Positions 17,421-26,815 of a DNA stretch of 64,000 bases are shown one piece after another. The position numbers and the translations under genes are program-made. A model generated the notes under the pieces. The model was not told the origin of the DNA. It ran no database searches and saw only the letters and a list, made by a program, of their open reading frames with translations. Source of the stretch: Rhodocyclales bacterium (GTDB lineage Bacteria > Pseudomonadota > Gammaproteobacteria > Burkholderiales > Rhodocyclaceae); the NCBI GenBank assembly GCA_016235805.1, contig JACRIY010000097.1:60074-124073 (forward strand), in the 5' to 3' direction. Positions within the stretch are counted from its first letter, which is position 1; the number at the start of each line of letters is the position of its first letter.

Positions 17421-18479
17421 ATGACGATGGTCGTACGGGCGATCGACCTGGGCTTCGGCAACACGAAGTTCATCACTGCCTCGGTCGACGGCAAGATCGA
17501 GTGCTCGCACTTCCCGTCGCTGGCCGTACTGGCGCCGGGCGAGAAAGGCGTGGTCGACCTCGTTGGCAAGCGCAAGACGGTCTGCGTGCCGGTGCGAGGC
17601 GTCTGGTACGAGGTCGGCTACGACGTGGAGCAGGCGGCATCGGCCTTCAAGGCACGTCCTCGCCACGAGCGGTACATCGAGACCGCCGAGTACATGGCGC
17701 TGACCGCAGGTGCCCTCCGCTACATGGGCTGCAAGACCATCGACCTTCTGGTCGTCGGCTTGCCCGTCAGCGAGTACCTCGCCAAGCGCAAGGACCTCGA
17801 GAAGCTGCTGAAGAAGGAACCCATCCCCATCGGGGGCGGCGACGCGGTCACGATCAAGGAGGTCTTGGTGTTGGCGCAGCCGCATGGTGCGCTCTTCGAC
17901 TACCTGCGCCAGCACGGCGAGGCAACCGGCATCCGCGAGACGCGAAACCTCGTGGTCGACGTCGGCTACCGGACATTCGACTGGCTCACGACCGAGGGGC
18001 TCAAGGTCTATCCGAACATGAGCTACTCCGTGTCGCTCGGCGTGAGTCAGGTGCTGGGAGCGATCGCGCGCAAGATCGGGATCGAGAACGGCATGTCCGA
18101 GCTTCCTGACCTGGACGGGATCGATCGCGCGCTGCGCCAGCGAAAGCCGCTGGCGGTCTACCAAAAGCAATACGACCTGAAGAAGTTTCAGGCCGACATC
18201 GATGCGGTAGCAGACCAGGCCGTGGGCGAGATGTACACCCGGATCGGCAAGATCTATGACATCCGCAACGTGGTGCTCGTAGGTGGCGGGGCCGCGCTCT
18301 ACAAGCGGTCGGTGGCCAAGGTGTTCGATCGCCACAAGATCCTCGAGGTGACCGACCCGCTGCTGGCCAACGTGCGCGGCTTCCAGTGCCTGGGCGAGCA
18401 GCAGGCGCGCAAGAAGCCAAGCGCTCCCGCACCGATCGCTGCAGCGCAAGCCGAGTCGTCGACACCGACAGGAGCCTGA
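17421..18479 (+). CDS. ParM/StbA-like actin homologue (PRTRC protein D-like)
   Basis: MTMVVRAIDLGFGNTKFITA phosphate-1 motif, NLVVDVGYRTFDWL phosphate-2, NVVLVGGGAALYK adenosine motif. Confidence 0.75.
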   Translation: MTMVVRAIDLGFGNTKFITASVDGKIECSHFPSLAVLAPGEKGVVDLVGKRKTVCVPVRGVWYEVGYDVEQAASAFKARPRHERYIETAEYMALTAGALRYMGCKTIDLLVVGLPVSEYLAKRKDLEKLLKKEPIPIGGGDAVTIKEVLVLAQPHGALFDYLRQHGEATGIRETRNLVVDVGYRTFDWLTTEGLKVYPNMSYSVSLGVSQVLGAIARKIGIENGMSELPDLDGIDRALRQRKPLAVYQKQYDLKKFQADIDAVADQAVGEMYTRIGKIYDIRNVVLVGGGAALYKRSVAKVFDRHKILEVTDPLLANVRGFQCLGEQQARKKPSAPAPIAAAQAESSTPTGA

Positions 18480-18481
18480 GA

Positions 18482-18751
18482 ATGCGCGCTGATAGCCAGG
18501 ACCTGCAGATCAAACTCACCGTGACGCAAGACGAGCATCCCGAGTTGCATCGGGTTCTGCTGGCGATTGTTGAACCCCGACGGCGGACCCGGCGGCTCAA
18601 GGACCTGGCCGCAACCGGGCTCCTGCTCGAGCGGGCCGGCGGAATCGCAGTGTCGGCGGCGCAACCCGCACCGAGCGCCGCGGGACAAGCGGCCAGTGAC
18701 GACCTGGGCGATGCGCTGTCCGTCGCACTGTGGGAAGACAAGGCAGGGTAA
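18482..18751 (+). CDS. Small protein downstream of the ParM-like gene (possible adaptor/ParR counterpart)
   Basis: ATG 2 nt after the parM-like stop; 89 aa. Adaptor role inferred only from position. Confidence 0.5.
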   Translation: MRADSQDLQIKLTVTQDEHPELHRVLLAIVEPRRRTRRLKDLAATGLLLERAGGIAVSAAQPAPSAAGQAASDDLGDALSVALWEDKAG

Positions 18752-19245
18752 TGGTCCAGCCGCAGGATCGCCCCAGCGGCGCACCGACTACCGACTCGCG
18801 TGTGGTGAGCGCCAGCGAGATCGCGCGCCTGGCGTTCTGCGAACGGCAGATCCGCCTGGATGTGCTCAGGGGTCGCCGGACCTCAGAGCATCAGCTCGCC
18901 GCCCGGCAGCGCGGGGATGCCGCTCACCGTGGCTTCTACGAAGAGAGCAGGCGGCTCGCCGACCGAAGTGCCAAACGCGGCAAGTGCTTCATCGCAACAC
19001 TGGCCCTTGGAGAGTGCCCGCAGACGCAGGCCTTGAGGCAGTTCCGCGATCTCTATCTGCGCCGAAATCCATGGGGCCGTGCCTTCGTCGGCGCCTACTA
19101 CCACTACTCGCCCATCGCCTGTGACGCGCTGGCAGCGAGGCCCAGGCTGCTCATGCTCACGCGCTGGTCGCTGCGGTTGCTCGCCACTGCGGCTGGCGTC
19201 GCTGTCCGCGTGCGGCTACGAAAGGATTCCCGTCATGGCGCCTGA
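18751..19245 (+). CDS. CFI-box-like protein with Cas4-like N-terminal Cys motif
   Basis: SASEIARLAFCERQIRLD, then KCFIATLALGECPQTQALRQFRDLYLRRNPWGRAFVGAYYHYSPIACDALAARPRL (CFI-box-CTERM-like). Confidence 0.55.
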   Translation: MVQPQDRPSGAPTTDSRVVSASEIARLAFCERQIRLDVLRGRRTSEHQLAARQRGDAAHRGFYEESRRLADRSAKRGKCFIATLALGECPQTQALRQFRDLYLRRNPWGRAFVGAYYHYSPIACDALAARPRLLMLTRWSLRLLATAAGVAVRVRLRKDSRHGA

Positions 19246-19774
19246 AGCGATCGGACTGCTCACAGTTCTGGGGATGGTCGTTGTCGCGACGCTGTACTCC
19301 CTGTCTCGAAGGCGCGACGACTTCGCCGACGACGAGCGCGGCCTGCCGGCGTCGCTTCGAGGCGCTCGACTTGTGCACGCGGAGAAGACATTCCGGTCCA
19401 CGGGCAAGCGACTGGTGGCGCGGCTGGATCGCGCGTACGAGCTTGAAGGGGAACTCGTCCTCGTTGAGTTCAAGACACGCGGCCGGGACGCGGTCTACAT
19501 GGCCGACGTGATCGAGCTCTCGGTCCAGCGTGTCGCTTTGCAGGATGAAAGCAAGGCGCCGGTCTCGAAGACCGCCTGGGTCGTCGTGCAAAACGCAGCG
19601 ACCGGCCAGCGGGCTTCCCATCGGGTGTCGCTGATGAGCACGCAGCAGGTGCTGGAGCTCCGTGATCGATACCTAGACGTGAACGTTGGGAGGGGCGCCC
19701 CCGCCATGACGGCGCGTTCCGAGAAGCAATGCGCGAGCTGCGGCCACCGATCCGTGTGCCGAGACAGCACCTAG
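19235..19774 (+). CDS. Membrane-anchored Cas4/RecB-like PD-(D/E)XK nuclease
   Basis: N-terminal TM (AIGLLTVLGMVVVATLYSL), LDRAYELEGELVLVEFKTRGRD nuclease core, C-terminal Cys cluster KQCASCGHRSVC. Confidence 0.6.
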   Translation: MAPEAIGLLTVLGMVVVATLYSLSRRRDDFADDERGLPASLRGARLVHAEKTFRSTGKRLVARLDRAYELEGELVLVEFKTRGRDAVYMADVIELSVQRVALQDESKAPVSKTAWVVVQNAATGQRASHRVSLMSTQQVLELRDRYLDVNVGRGAPAMTARSEKQCASCGHRSVCRDST

Positions 19775-19872
19775 GGCAACACCCGCTCGCAACCGGTGAC
19801 CTTCTGCCCTGGGGTGGTCGCCGACGGAATGTGGTGAATGGCGCTATGACGCGCCTCAGAGGAGCACAGAGT

Positions 19873-20232
19873 ATGAAGTCGAGAACAAGCGTTGACGCCG
19901 TCTTCGAGGTGTTAGGCATCGTGGTTCTTCTCCTCGCGATCGGCATGTTTGTCGCCTTGTTGGGCGATGGCCTCGCCGCACTTGCGGGGTGGATCAAGGT
20001 GGGCTTGGGCGTGGGTCTTCTCGTCGCAGGCATCGCGAGCGCCTTGGCGCGATCCTGGGCGCCACTGGCATTGGGCGGTTCCCTTGTGCTGGTGCTGGGC
20101 GCGGCTGCGGGCCTAGCGGCGTCGCCTCTCTCGCCCGTCTCGACACCGGAGACCGCACGGGCTGAGTCGCAGAATGACCCACCTTTGGTGCGGGTGCACA
20201 AGAAGGTACTCGGCGGCTTGTTGGGTGAATAG
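19873..20232 (+). CDS. Predicted membrane protein
   Basis: Several hydrophobic segments. Confidence 0.5.
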   Translation: MKSRTSVDAVFEVLGIVVLLLAIGMFVALLGDGLAALAGWIKVGLGVGLLVAGIASALARSWAPLALGGSLVLVLGAAAGLAASPLSPVSTPETARAESQNDPPLVRVHKKVLGGLLGE

Positions 20233-20456
20233 GGTGACGTGAGGGCAGACGAAGCAAGTTCGACGAACTGGACTGCGTGTCGGCCGGCTGCATAGGCTGG
20301 GCAAGTCGAGGGCGTTCGTGACGCAGCAAGTGAGGCTGCTGACGCTCCCGGACGAGCGACTCGATTTGCACGACAACGGTCGGTGCCGCGATGTACCGGC
20401 GATGTACGAACTGGCCAACCTGCACAAAAATCGATGCTAGGTGCTGAAGGATTGCC

Positions 20457-20699
20457 ATGAACCCGAAGACATTGATCTCCGTAAGCCGAGTATTCGGGGC
20501 ATGCCTTGGGCTATCAGTGGGCGCGTGGCTCATCGCTGTGCAGCTTGTCGCACCGGCAGCACTGGAGCCGTGGCGAACCGCATGGCTGATGCTCTGCTCG
20601 ATTGGAATCGCCGGGACGGTGCTGCCCCTGGCCCTGGCACATGCAATTCTCGCCGCCTGGGCGGATGAGGTCATCGAGCGAATCGATCGTCTGGTGTAG
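20457..20699 (+). CDS. Small predicted membrane protein
   Basis: 80 aa with two hydrophobic segments. Confidence 0.5.
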   Translation: MNPKTLISVSRVFGACLGLSVGAWLIAVQLVAPAALEPWRTAWLMLCSIGIAGTVLPLALAHAILAAWADEVIERIDRLV

Positions 20700-20836
20700 A
20701 TGGACGCACGACCTCAGCACACCGCGATGCGCTACGGTTCGCCCGGGTCGTTCACCGAGACGAGCACATAGGCCACCTACGGATGAGGAATCGCGACGGT
20801 GATTCGCTCGGTGGAACCGAGAGACGCGCGCAAGTA

Positions 20837-21295
20837 TTAGTGCGGGCCAGACAGTAGGCGTCCGCGACGCCGACGTTCAGTTGCGATCGGCACGCCAATG
20901 AAGCCGAGCACCGCCAACCCCCACGCGGAAGTGGCTGCGACGAATGCGAACGCGGCGGGCGATGGCAAGAAGGGCACGGCAATCGCAAGCGGTGGGAGCG
21001 TGGTGCCGATGATGAATCGGTCGCAGGCCTTGGCCAACGCGGTGAACTCTGGGTCCGCCAATCGACGAAGGTAATGAGGGCGCCGTTCCGCGACGCGATA
21101 GGCTGCGAGAAATGGCAGAGCCCACCGCGGCGCGTGGGTGGCCGGGGCGGGCTCTCGCAACACGGTCAGCGGACGACCGGCGTTTGAACGGTCAGGCGTT
21201 GAACTGCGCCGACCAACGCGTCCTCCATGGCACGGCCAAAGACTTGCAGGCTCTGCGGTGTCGGTCCGAAGTCGTACGGCTTCAGGCCACTCCAC
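20837..21295 (-). CDS. Predicted membrane protein (start uncertain)
   Basis: C-terminal hydrophobic segments; the annotated ORF overlaps the SppA-like gene, so the true start is probably further downstream. Confidence 0.4.
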   Translation of the reverse strand: MEWPEAVRLRTDTAEPASLWPCHGGRVGRRSSTPDRSNAGRPLTVLREPAPATHAPRWALPFLAAYRVAERRPHYLRRLADPEFTALAKACDRFIIGTTLPPLAIAVPFLPSPAAFAFVAATSAWGLAVLGFIGVPIATERRRRGRLLSGPH

Positions 21296-22224
21296 GATGT
21301 GGAGACGTACTCATCGATTGTTCCGACTTCGTCGGCCAGGCCGAGCGCCTTGGCTTCCGGGCCGGGCCAGACCTCGCCGGTCGCCACGTTTACATCCTTC
21401 TTCAGCCGCGCGCCCCGCTTCTCGCGGACCTCTTGCAGGAACGCACCGCCGAGCTGATCGACCAGCTGCTGCGCCTTGGCGTCGACCTCGGGCGTCACAG
21501 GAGTGAACGGGTTGAGGAACGCCTTCAGCTTGCCGGACGCATAGACCTTCTGCGTCACGTCCACCTTTGCGATCGCGCGGTCCAGCTGCCACGGAGCGAT
21601 GATGGCGCCGATGGAGCCGACCAGGCTGTACTTGCCGACGATGATCTTGTCGGCGTGCAAGGCAATGAGGTACGCAGCGCTGGCGCCGATGTTGTTGATC
21701 ACGGCCACGACGGGCTTGGGGTGCTTCTGCTTCAGCGTCTTGATCGCGGTATAGATCCGCTCCGACTCCACGGGCGCGCCCCCAGGGCTGTCGATCGACA
21801 GAACCACCGCCTTGACCTTCTCGTTCGTGAAGGCCTTTTCCAGCAGCGGAACGATCGCTTCGGCGGACGCACGCTCGTTCGCGCCGATCGCCCCTTCGAT
21901 ACGCACGACGCCGACGACGTTGCCGAACGGGCCGAACTTGAAGCCGGTCGTGCTGAGGAAGAACACCAGGTAGAGGACACCGAACAGCACCGGCATGCCG
22001 AAGACCATGAACTGGAAGGCGATGCGCCAGCGCCGCTCGGCCTTTCGCTCGTTGGATGCCAGGCGCTCGGACTCCCGGAACGCATCGCGCTGGCCGCGAA
22101 GCTCGCGAAGCATCTCGAGGAGGACGTTGGTGGGAGTGCTCTCGGCCGCCAGGGGCTGCTGAGGAGTGGTTGGATGAGACTGCGAGTCGCTCTGCATGGT
22201 TGCTCCTGCAATGGGGTTGCGCAC
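21166..22224 (-). CDS. S49-family signal peptide peptidase (SppA-like)
   Basis: VVGVVRIEGAIG, VVLSIDSPGG, VAVINNIGASAAYLIALHADKI (catalytic Ser region), GSIG motif; N-terminal TM. Confidence 0.85.
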   Translation of the reverse strand: MRNPIAGATMQSDSQSHPTTPQQPLAAESTPTNVLLEMLRELRGQRDAFRESERLASNERKAERRWRIAFQFMVFGMPVLFGVLYLVFFLSTTGFKFGPFGNVVGVVRIEGAIGANERASAEAIVPLLEKAFTNEKVKAVVLSIDSPGGAPVESERIYTAIKTLKQKHPKPVVAVINNIGASAAYLIALHADKIIVGKYSLVGSIGAIIAPWQLDRAIAKVDVTQKVYASGKLKAFLNPFTPVTPEVDAKAQQLVDQLGGAFLQEVREKRGARLKKDVNVATGEVWPGPEAKALGLADEVGTIDEYVSTSWSGLKPYDFGPTPQSLQVFGRAMEDALVGAVQRLTVQTPVVR

Positions 22225-22333
22225 GGAGCCATGAAGTTATGAGCCAGTGCCGGTGGCTACCACCCGAAAACCGTGCACGGATTGCGTCGAAGGACCGGAG
22301 CGGCTGGCTTGGACCAGGCCGCTCCCGGCCGCA

Positions 22334-22954
22334 TCAAAGCTCCCGGGAAAGTGCGACGCTGGTGATCGGCACCTTCAGCGGATCGAGCAGGTGACGAAGC
22401 GCGCGCAAGGGATCGTCGCCGGTCTGGGCTCGAGCGGTGACGATGGCCGACGCACCGGCCTCCAGCGACCGAGCCAGGAATCGGGGCAAGTCGGGGAGCA
22501 GTCTTGCCGTCCTCTCGAAGTCATCCACCAGCAGCACCGACTGATGGTCTGCAGGCCGAACCAGCTGCAGGGGCGAAGTCAGAGCGGTACAGCTGCCGGA
22601 GACGAAGGCGCAGCTGCCCATGTCGAACACCTCAACAGGCCGCGTTGCAATCAACTGATGGGCAAAGGATCCGTCAGGGAGCAGCCTCGACAGACTGCCG
22701 CCCGTCAGGCGCGCGAATGTCCGGACTGGCTGGCCAGTGCCGAAGACCATCACGTGCCGCCCGGTCCGCACGCCGTTCAACGCGGCGTCGAGCGCGTGCA
22801 CGGTCTTGCCGGCGCCGGACGGCCCGGTGACGCAGGTGAAGCGGCTCTGGCGGGGCAGCAGCTCCGGCAGGCAAACGAGGGACAGCCCGGTCGCCGCGGC
22901 GAGGTTGACGCGCAGGTCTGGCTGGGACGAAGGGGGCGAGAGGACGGCTTCCAT
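22334..22954 (-). CDS. P-loop ATPase of unknown role
   Basis: Walker A GPSGAGKT; Walker B-like SVLLVDDFE. Confidence 0.65.
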   Translation of the reverse strand: MEAVLSPPSSQPDLRVNLAAATGLSLVCLPELLPRQSRFTCVTGPSGAGKTVHALDAALNGVRTGRHVMVFGTGQPVRTFARLTGGSLSRLLPDGSFAHQLIATRPVEVFDMGSCAFVSGSCTALTSPLQLVRPADHQSVLLVDDFERTARLLPDLPRFLARSLEAGASAIVTARAQTGDDPLRALRHLLDPLKVPITSVALSREL

Positions 22955-23052
22955 TCGGGCTCCTTGGATGTGAGCGCAGCGTTGAGAGGGGCAATGCGCG
23001 GGAGGCGAAGAAGCCTCCTATGCGCAGCGTCCCGTGCGCGATCCCGGTGAGC

Positions 23053-23077
23053 CAGCGGAAATCCTGACTTCGATTGG
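23053..23077 (-). promoter_or_regulatory. Conserved activator-type promoter box, copy 3
   Basis: Gene-sense CCAATCGAAGTCAGGATTTCCGCTG, then GACGCT (23026-23031); about 99 bp upstream of start 22954. Confidence 0.7.
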
Positions 23078-23085
23078 TGGGAGAG

Positions 23086-23766
23086 TCAGGTGGCGGCCGC
23101 GATCGGCCGCAGCGGCGGCAGACAGTCGCGATAGGCGGGGATGATCAGGTTGATCCGTCTACCCTTGTCTGGGTCGCCGGTGAGGTTGGCCAACATCATC
23201 GCCGCCATCGTGCCGAGCGCATTGGCCGTGTGGACGACCTGGAGGGCCAGCAGCACGGGATAGCCATGCTCGCCGCGTTGGAGTGCATGGATTCCGCTGT
23301 GCACGAACGAATTGAGCGACTTCGACATGTTCACCTTGATGTGCTGCAGGTCCTCGTACAGCCGTGCTGGAGCGCTGCCTTCCAGCGCCTTGAGCATCAA
23401 CCCGAAGAACGGCAGCTCGCCGGCGCGCTTTTCCGACTCGGTGGTGAGGGCCTGTTGCATCGTGGCGACTTCGTCTTCGCTCGCCGCATGCAGCAGCCAG
23501 GCCGATCGAACGATCGCCTCGTACTCGAGGCGCACGAGCGCGGTAGCCGATCGTGGATGCTCGGTGGCCATCAGCACGCGCACAGCGCTCCAGTGTTCGA
23601 AGGCCAGCTCGGCGGCGAGGCTGCTGGATGTAGTCCGCGCCGAGTCATCCCACTGCACGTACTGCCCCTCGTCGAGCAGGACATCGACCAAGGCTGCCTC
23701 CAGCTCTTGCGAGCGTTGCAGGCAGCGCTCCAGGGCAGGGTTGCTCAGCTGCTCATCTTCGACCAT
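23086..23766 (-). CDS. Hypothetical protein (DUF6988-like)
   Basis: MVEDEQLSNPALERCLQRSQELEAALVD...; helical protein, family assigned from memory only. Confidence 0.5.
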   Translation of the reverse strand: MVEDEQLSNPALERCLQRSQELEAALVDVLLDEGQYVQWDDSARTTSSSLAAELAFEHWSAVRVLMATEHPRSATALVRLEYEAIVRSAWLLHAASEDEVATMQQALTTESEKRAGELPFFGLMLKALEGSAPARLYEDLQHIKVNMSKSLNSFVHSGIHALQRGEHGYPVLLALQVVHTANALGTMAAMMLANLTGDPDKGRRINLIIPAYRDCLPPLRPIAAAT

Positions 23767-24005
23767 GCACGACTCCTCCAGGGAATGCTTTGCCCAATGA
23801 TGCAGCACGGCAAGAAATCGGGCAGCGGCACATAGGTGGGGGCGCGGCGCATGGCCCGCGGGTCCACAGCCTTGTCCACAGAATTTGTGGATAGTCATGC
23901 CGTCGGTCGCTGGCCTCGAACCTGGCGACGCACCGGGGCGGCAGCCGGTGCCGTGGTCGAAATCCGCGAAACCGATAATGCGAGGTTTCGTAAGGACGGA
24001 ACCCC

Positions 24006-24692
24006 ATGGGCGAAGCAAGGCGACGAAAGCAAAACGCTGCGCAGTCCTCGGCCGGTGCGGTCGAGGACGCCCAGTTGCCGAGCGATCAAGCGAGCTTTCT
24101 CCAGGACCTGAGTGCGTGGAACGATGCGCATCCTTGGGAACCGCCTCCTGCGGAGCCGCGGCCGGTACCGGCGTCGGAGGTGATGGTTTACCTGGTCGAC
24201 ACCTCGAACCTGTGGAATGTCGTCGGTGGAGTTTCCGAGGAGGGCATGAAGCAGTTGATCGCCCATGCCGAATCGGCACCGCCGTCGCTGTATCAGCGTG
24301 CGCCGGGCTTGGCGGGGATGGCATTGCTGAAAGCAGCTGCCGCCGGCGCACGCCTGTCCGACATGAGCTGCCAGAACGCCCTCACGTTCGCAGGCTTTTA
24401 TCTGGCATGCACCGAGACGAGAACGGAGGCGATCGCCGCGAACGGATCGCTCCGTGGGCACTGGCTGGTTCTCCTGTACCACCTGCAAGACGGCAGCTCC
24501 CAGCTTCGGCCAGTGGTTGCTGCGGCCACCCGCGCGTGCAAGCTGGACGCGCAGACCCTCGTCGGCGCGGTGCTCGACGTGGTGACGAGAGATCTGTACG
24601 GCAGAACCCAAGTCTCCAAGCGGATCCAAGGCGCGGGCGGCCTGCGATTGGCTGAGCCTCTGCGCGCGAGGATTGCGCGGCAAGCGCGATAG
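24006..24692 (+). CDS. Hypothetical protein
   Basis: ORF of 228 aa. Confidence 0.55.
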   Translation: MGEARRRKQNAAQSSAGAVEDAQLPSDQASFLQDLSAWNDAHPWEPPPAEPRPVPASEVMVYLVDTSNLWNVVGGVSEEGMKQLIAHAESAPPSLYQRAPGLAGMALLKAAAAGARLSDMSCQNALTFAGFYLACTETRTEAIAANGSLRGHWLVLLYHLQDGSSQLRPVVAAATRACKLDAQTLVGAVLDVVTRDLYGRTQVSKRIQGAGGLRLAEPLRARIARQAR

Positions 24693-24707
24693 GTCAAGCC
24701 TGACGGC

Positions 24708-25286
24708 ATGCAGCGAGGTCTGAGCCGGAAGCTGCGTCAGGGCCGGCCCGTCCTGAATGCCGACCTGTCCGTGTCGGTGTACGCGAGCGACGAATCGCTC
24801 ATCTGCCTGATCCCCGCGGCCGCCTTCGTCGGCGGCGGCATGGGGTACTTCTTCGAGCGCATCGTCTGCCTGCACTACCAGCAGCTCGGCTACGAGGTCG
24901 AGGAGCGATCGTGCCTCGGATACCAGGACCGGGGCGTCGATCTGGTTGCCAACGCACCAGGCGAGCGCGTCTTCGTGCAATGCAAGTTCACCCTGCAGAG
25001 CATGGGAGCGAAGAAGGTCGAGGAGCTGCTTTACGCGGCATCGGTCTTCGTGAGCGAGAACCTGTCTTGCGGTGCGAACTACTTCGACCTGGTGGTGCCG
25101 TCGTTGGCGTTAGCGTTCCCTGCCAAACGTGGCAGGAGGACGCCGTCGGCGCGGCACGCCTTCGTCCGCCACAACGGGCTGCAGAACAAGATCAAGCTGC
25201 GGCTCGTGGAGGTACCGATCGACGTCCCTGATCAGTTCGACTTGCCGCCGGCCACGGGCCGTCAGTTGTCGCAGACGATGGAGTGA
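24708..25286 (+). CDS. Mrr-like restriction endonuclease-fold protein
   Basis: GYFFERIVCLHYQQLGYEVEERSCLGYQDRGVDLVANAPGERVFVQCKF shows a D-x(n)-QCK core. Confidence 0.65.
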   Translation: MQRGLSRKLRQGRPVLNADLSVSVYASDESLICLIPAAAFVGGGMGYFFERIVCLHYQQLGYEVEERSCLGYQDRGVDLVANAPGERVFVQCKFTLQSMGAKKVEELLYAASVFVSENLSCGANYFDLVVPSLALAFPAKRGRRTPSARHAFVRHNGLQNKIKLRLVEVPIDVPDQFDLPPATGRQLSQTME

Positions 25287-25293
25287 GCCTAGC

Positions 25294-26700
25294 TTGGATG
25301 GTTCTCTCGCCCGCAGCCTGGCCGTCGTGCGCCCCGAGATCGCGAGCGTCTTGGATTCTTTGACCGGGCGCGAGCAGCCGGTCTCGGAAGTGCTCGGCCA
25401 CGACTATGAGCGACTCATGCAGTTGCGTCTGGAGGTCAAGTCGGCGATCCATGAGGGAACGCCGCGCTACCTCTGTGCTGAATGCTTCACGTCGGTGTAC
25501 ATCTGCCGCCGGCGGGAGAGCCGGCGCTTCTTCTTCCGGCACAGCAAGGAGGACGGCAGGTGCAGCGCCATCACGCGCGGTGAGCTTTCGCAGGAGCAGA
25601 TCAACGCACGCAAGTACAACGGTGCCAAGGAGAGCCACCTCCACCAGCAGATGAAGCGGTGGCTGGTGGAGTCGCTGCAAGCCAGCGGGCTGTTCACCGA
25701 CGTGCATGAAGAGAAGCGTTGGTCCGGTTCGATCACCGGCGAATGGCGCAAGCCCGATGTGGTGGCCAACCTCCGCGGGCTGAAGATCGCCTTTGAGGTC
25801 CAGCTGTCCACCACGTTTCTCGACGTCATCGCCGAAAGGCGGCTGTTCTACCTCAAGGAGGGTGGGTTGCTTTTCTGGGTGTTCGCGGCGTTCGATGATG
25901 ACGCGCGGCGCCTGACTCTCGACGATGTGTTCTACAACAACAATCAGAACGCCTTCATCGTCTCTCAAGACACTCGGGATTGCTCCGTGGCAGAGCGCGA
26001 GTTCTTCCTGGACTGCGTGTGGACCGAGCCACTGTCGCCGCTGGCCGAGCCCAAGCTGTCCCGCAAGCGCGTGTCGTTTGGCGACCTCACCTTGGATCGA
26101 AGCGGCCAGCGGGCCTTCTACTTCGACTACGAGTCCGCTCGATCGCAGAGGGAAGCAGACGACGCGGCCGATCGGGCAACGTGGCCAAGCCAGTTCGAAG
26201 AGTGGTTCCTTGAGATTGCCGGAAGGTACACGTCGCTGTACGACCAGGAAGACGCTCTCGCGAGCTTTCCAGAGGGCGTGCCGGTTCATTGGGGCGACGG
26301 TGAGATGCTCACGGACACGCCGCTTAGGTTCTATGGGGGAGAACGGCGGCTTCCGGTCGCGATGCTGGACGCCTTCTACTCAGCGAAGCACGGGCGAGCG
26401 GTCGGAATAAATCGCAAACACTTCATCGAGGTCGCGCACTACGTGGCCGCGTCCTACCCGCACTATCTCCTTTGGTTTCGCAAAGCTCTCGAGGTGTACG
26501 GACGTGGGAGCCTCCTGAGAGAGCAGGACCGAAGCGGCAGTTGGGCCAAGCGCGTGAAGGCGTACCGGCAGGAGATGGAAATCGACCCGGACAAGTACGC
26601 CGCCGACCAGTCGCACCAGCTGCTTTTCGAGTTTCTTTTCCCTGAACTGATACCACTGCCGCAATGGCCTGGCGATGCGTCTGCGTTTCCACGAACGTGA
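25294..26700 (+). CDS. CoiA-like (DUF6035-like) PD-(D/E)XK nuclease protein; non-ATG start likely
   Basis: YLCAECFTSVYICRRRESRRFFFRHSKEDGRC, then EWRKPDVVANLRGLKIAFEVQLST nuclease core. Confidence 0.6.
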   Translation: MDGSLARSLAVVRPEIASVLDSLTGREQPVSEVLGHDYERLMQLRLEVKSAIHEGTPRYLCAECFTSVYICRRRESRRFFFRHSKEDGRCSAITRGELSQEQINARKYNGAKESHLHQQMKRWLVESLQASGLFTDVHEEKRWSGSITGEWRKPDVVANLRGLKIAFEVQLSTTFLDVIAERRLFYLKEGGLLFWVFAAFDDDARRLTLDDVFYNNNQNAFIVSQDTRDCSVAEREFFLDCVWTEPLSPLAEPKLSRKRVSFGDLTLDRSGQRAFYFDYESARSQREADDAADRATWPSQFEEWFLEIAGRYTSLYDQEDALASFPEGVPVHWGDGEMLTDTPLRFYGGERRLPVAMLDAFYSAKHGRAVGINRKHFIEVAHYVAASYPHYLLWFRKALEVYGRGSLLREQDRSGSWAKRVKAYRQEMEIDPDKYAADQSHQLLFEFLFPELIPLPQWPGDASAFPRT

Positions 26701-26815
26701 GCGCGCCGGACATGCTTGCAGTTCCGCATTGTCTGGCGTGACGCGGGACTTGAAGGCCGAAGGTTCGCTCGTAGCGTGATCTCGAAGGCGTCGCGATCGG
26801 CGCCGCGAGGTCACC

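Noticed and set aside
21112-22242. 376-aa plus-strand ORF
   Set aside because: Antisense shadow of the SppA-like gene.
23962-24003. CGAAATCCGCGAAACC...GGTTTCG as a seventh copy of the conserved box
   Set aside because: Only partial similarity (AAATCC); lacks CGGAAATCCCGAC core and correct spacing. It is an independent small inverted repeat.
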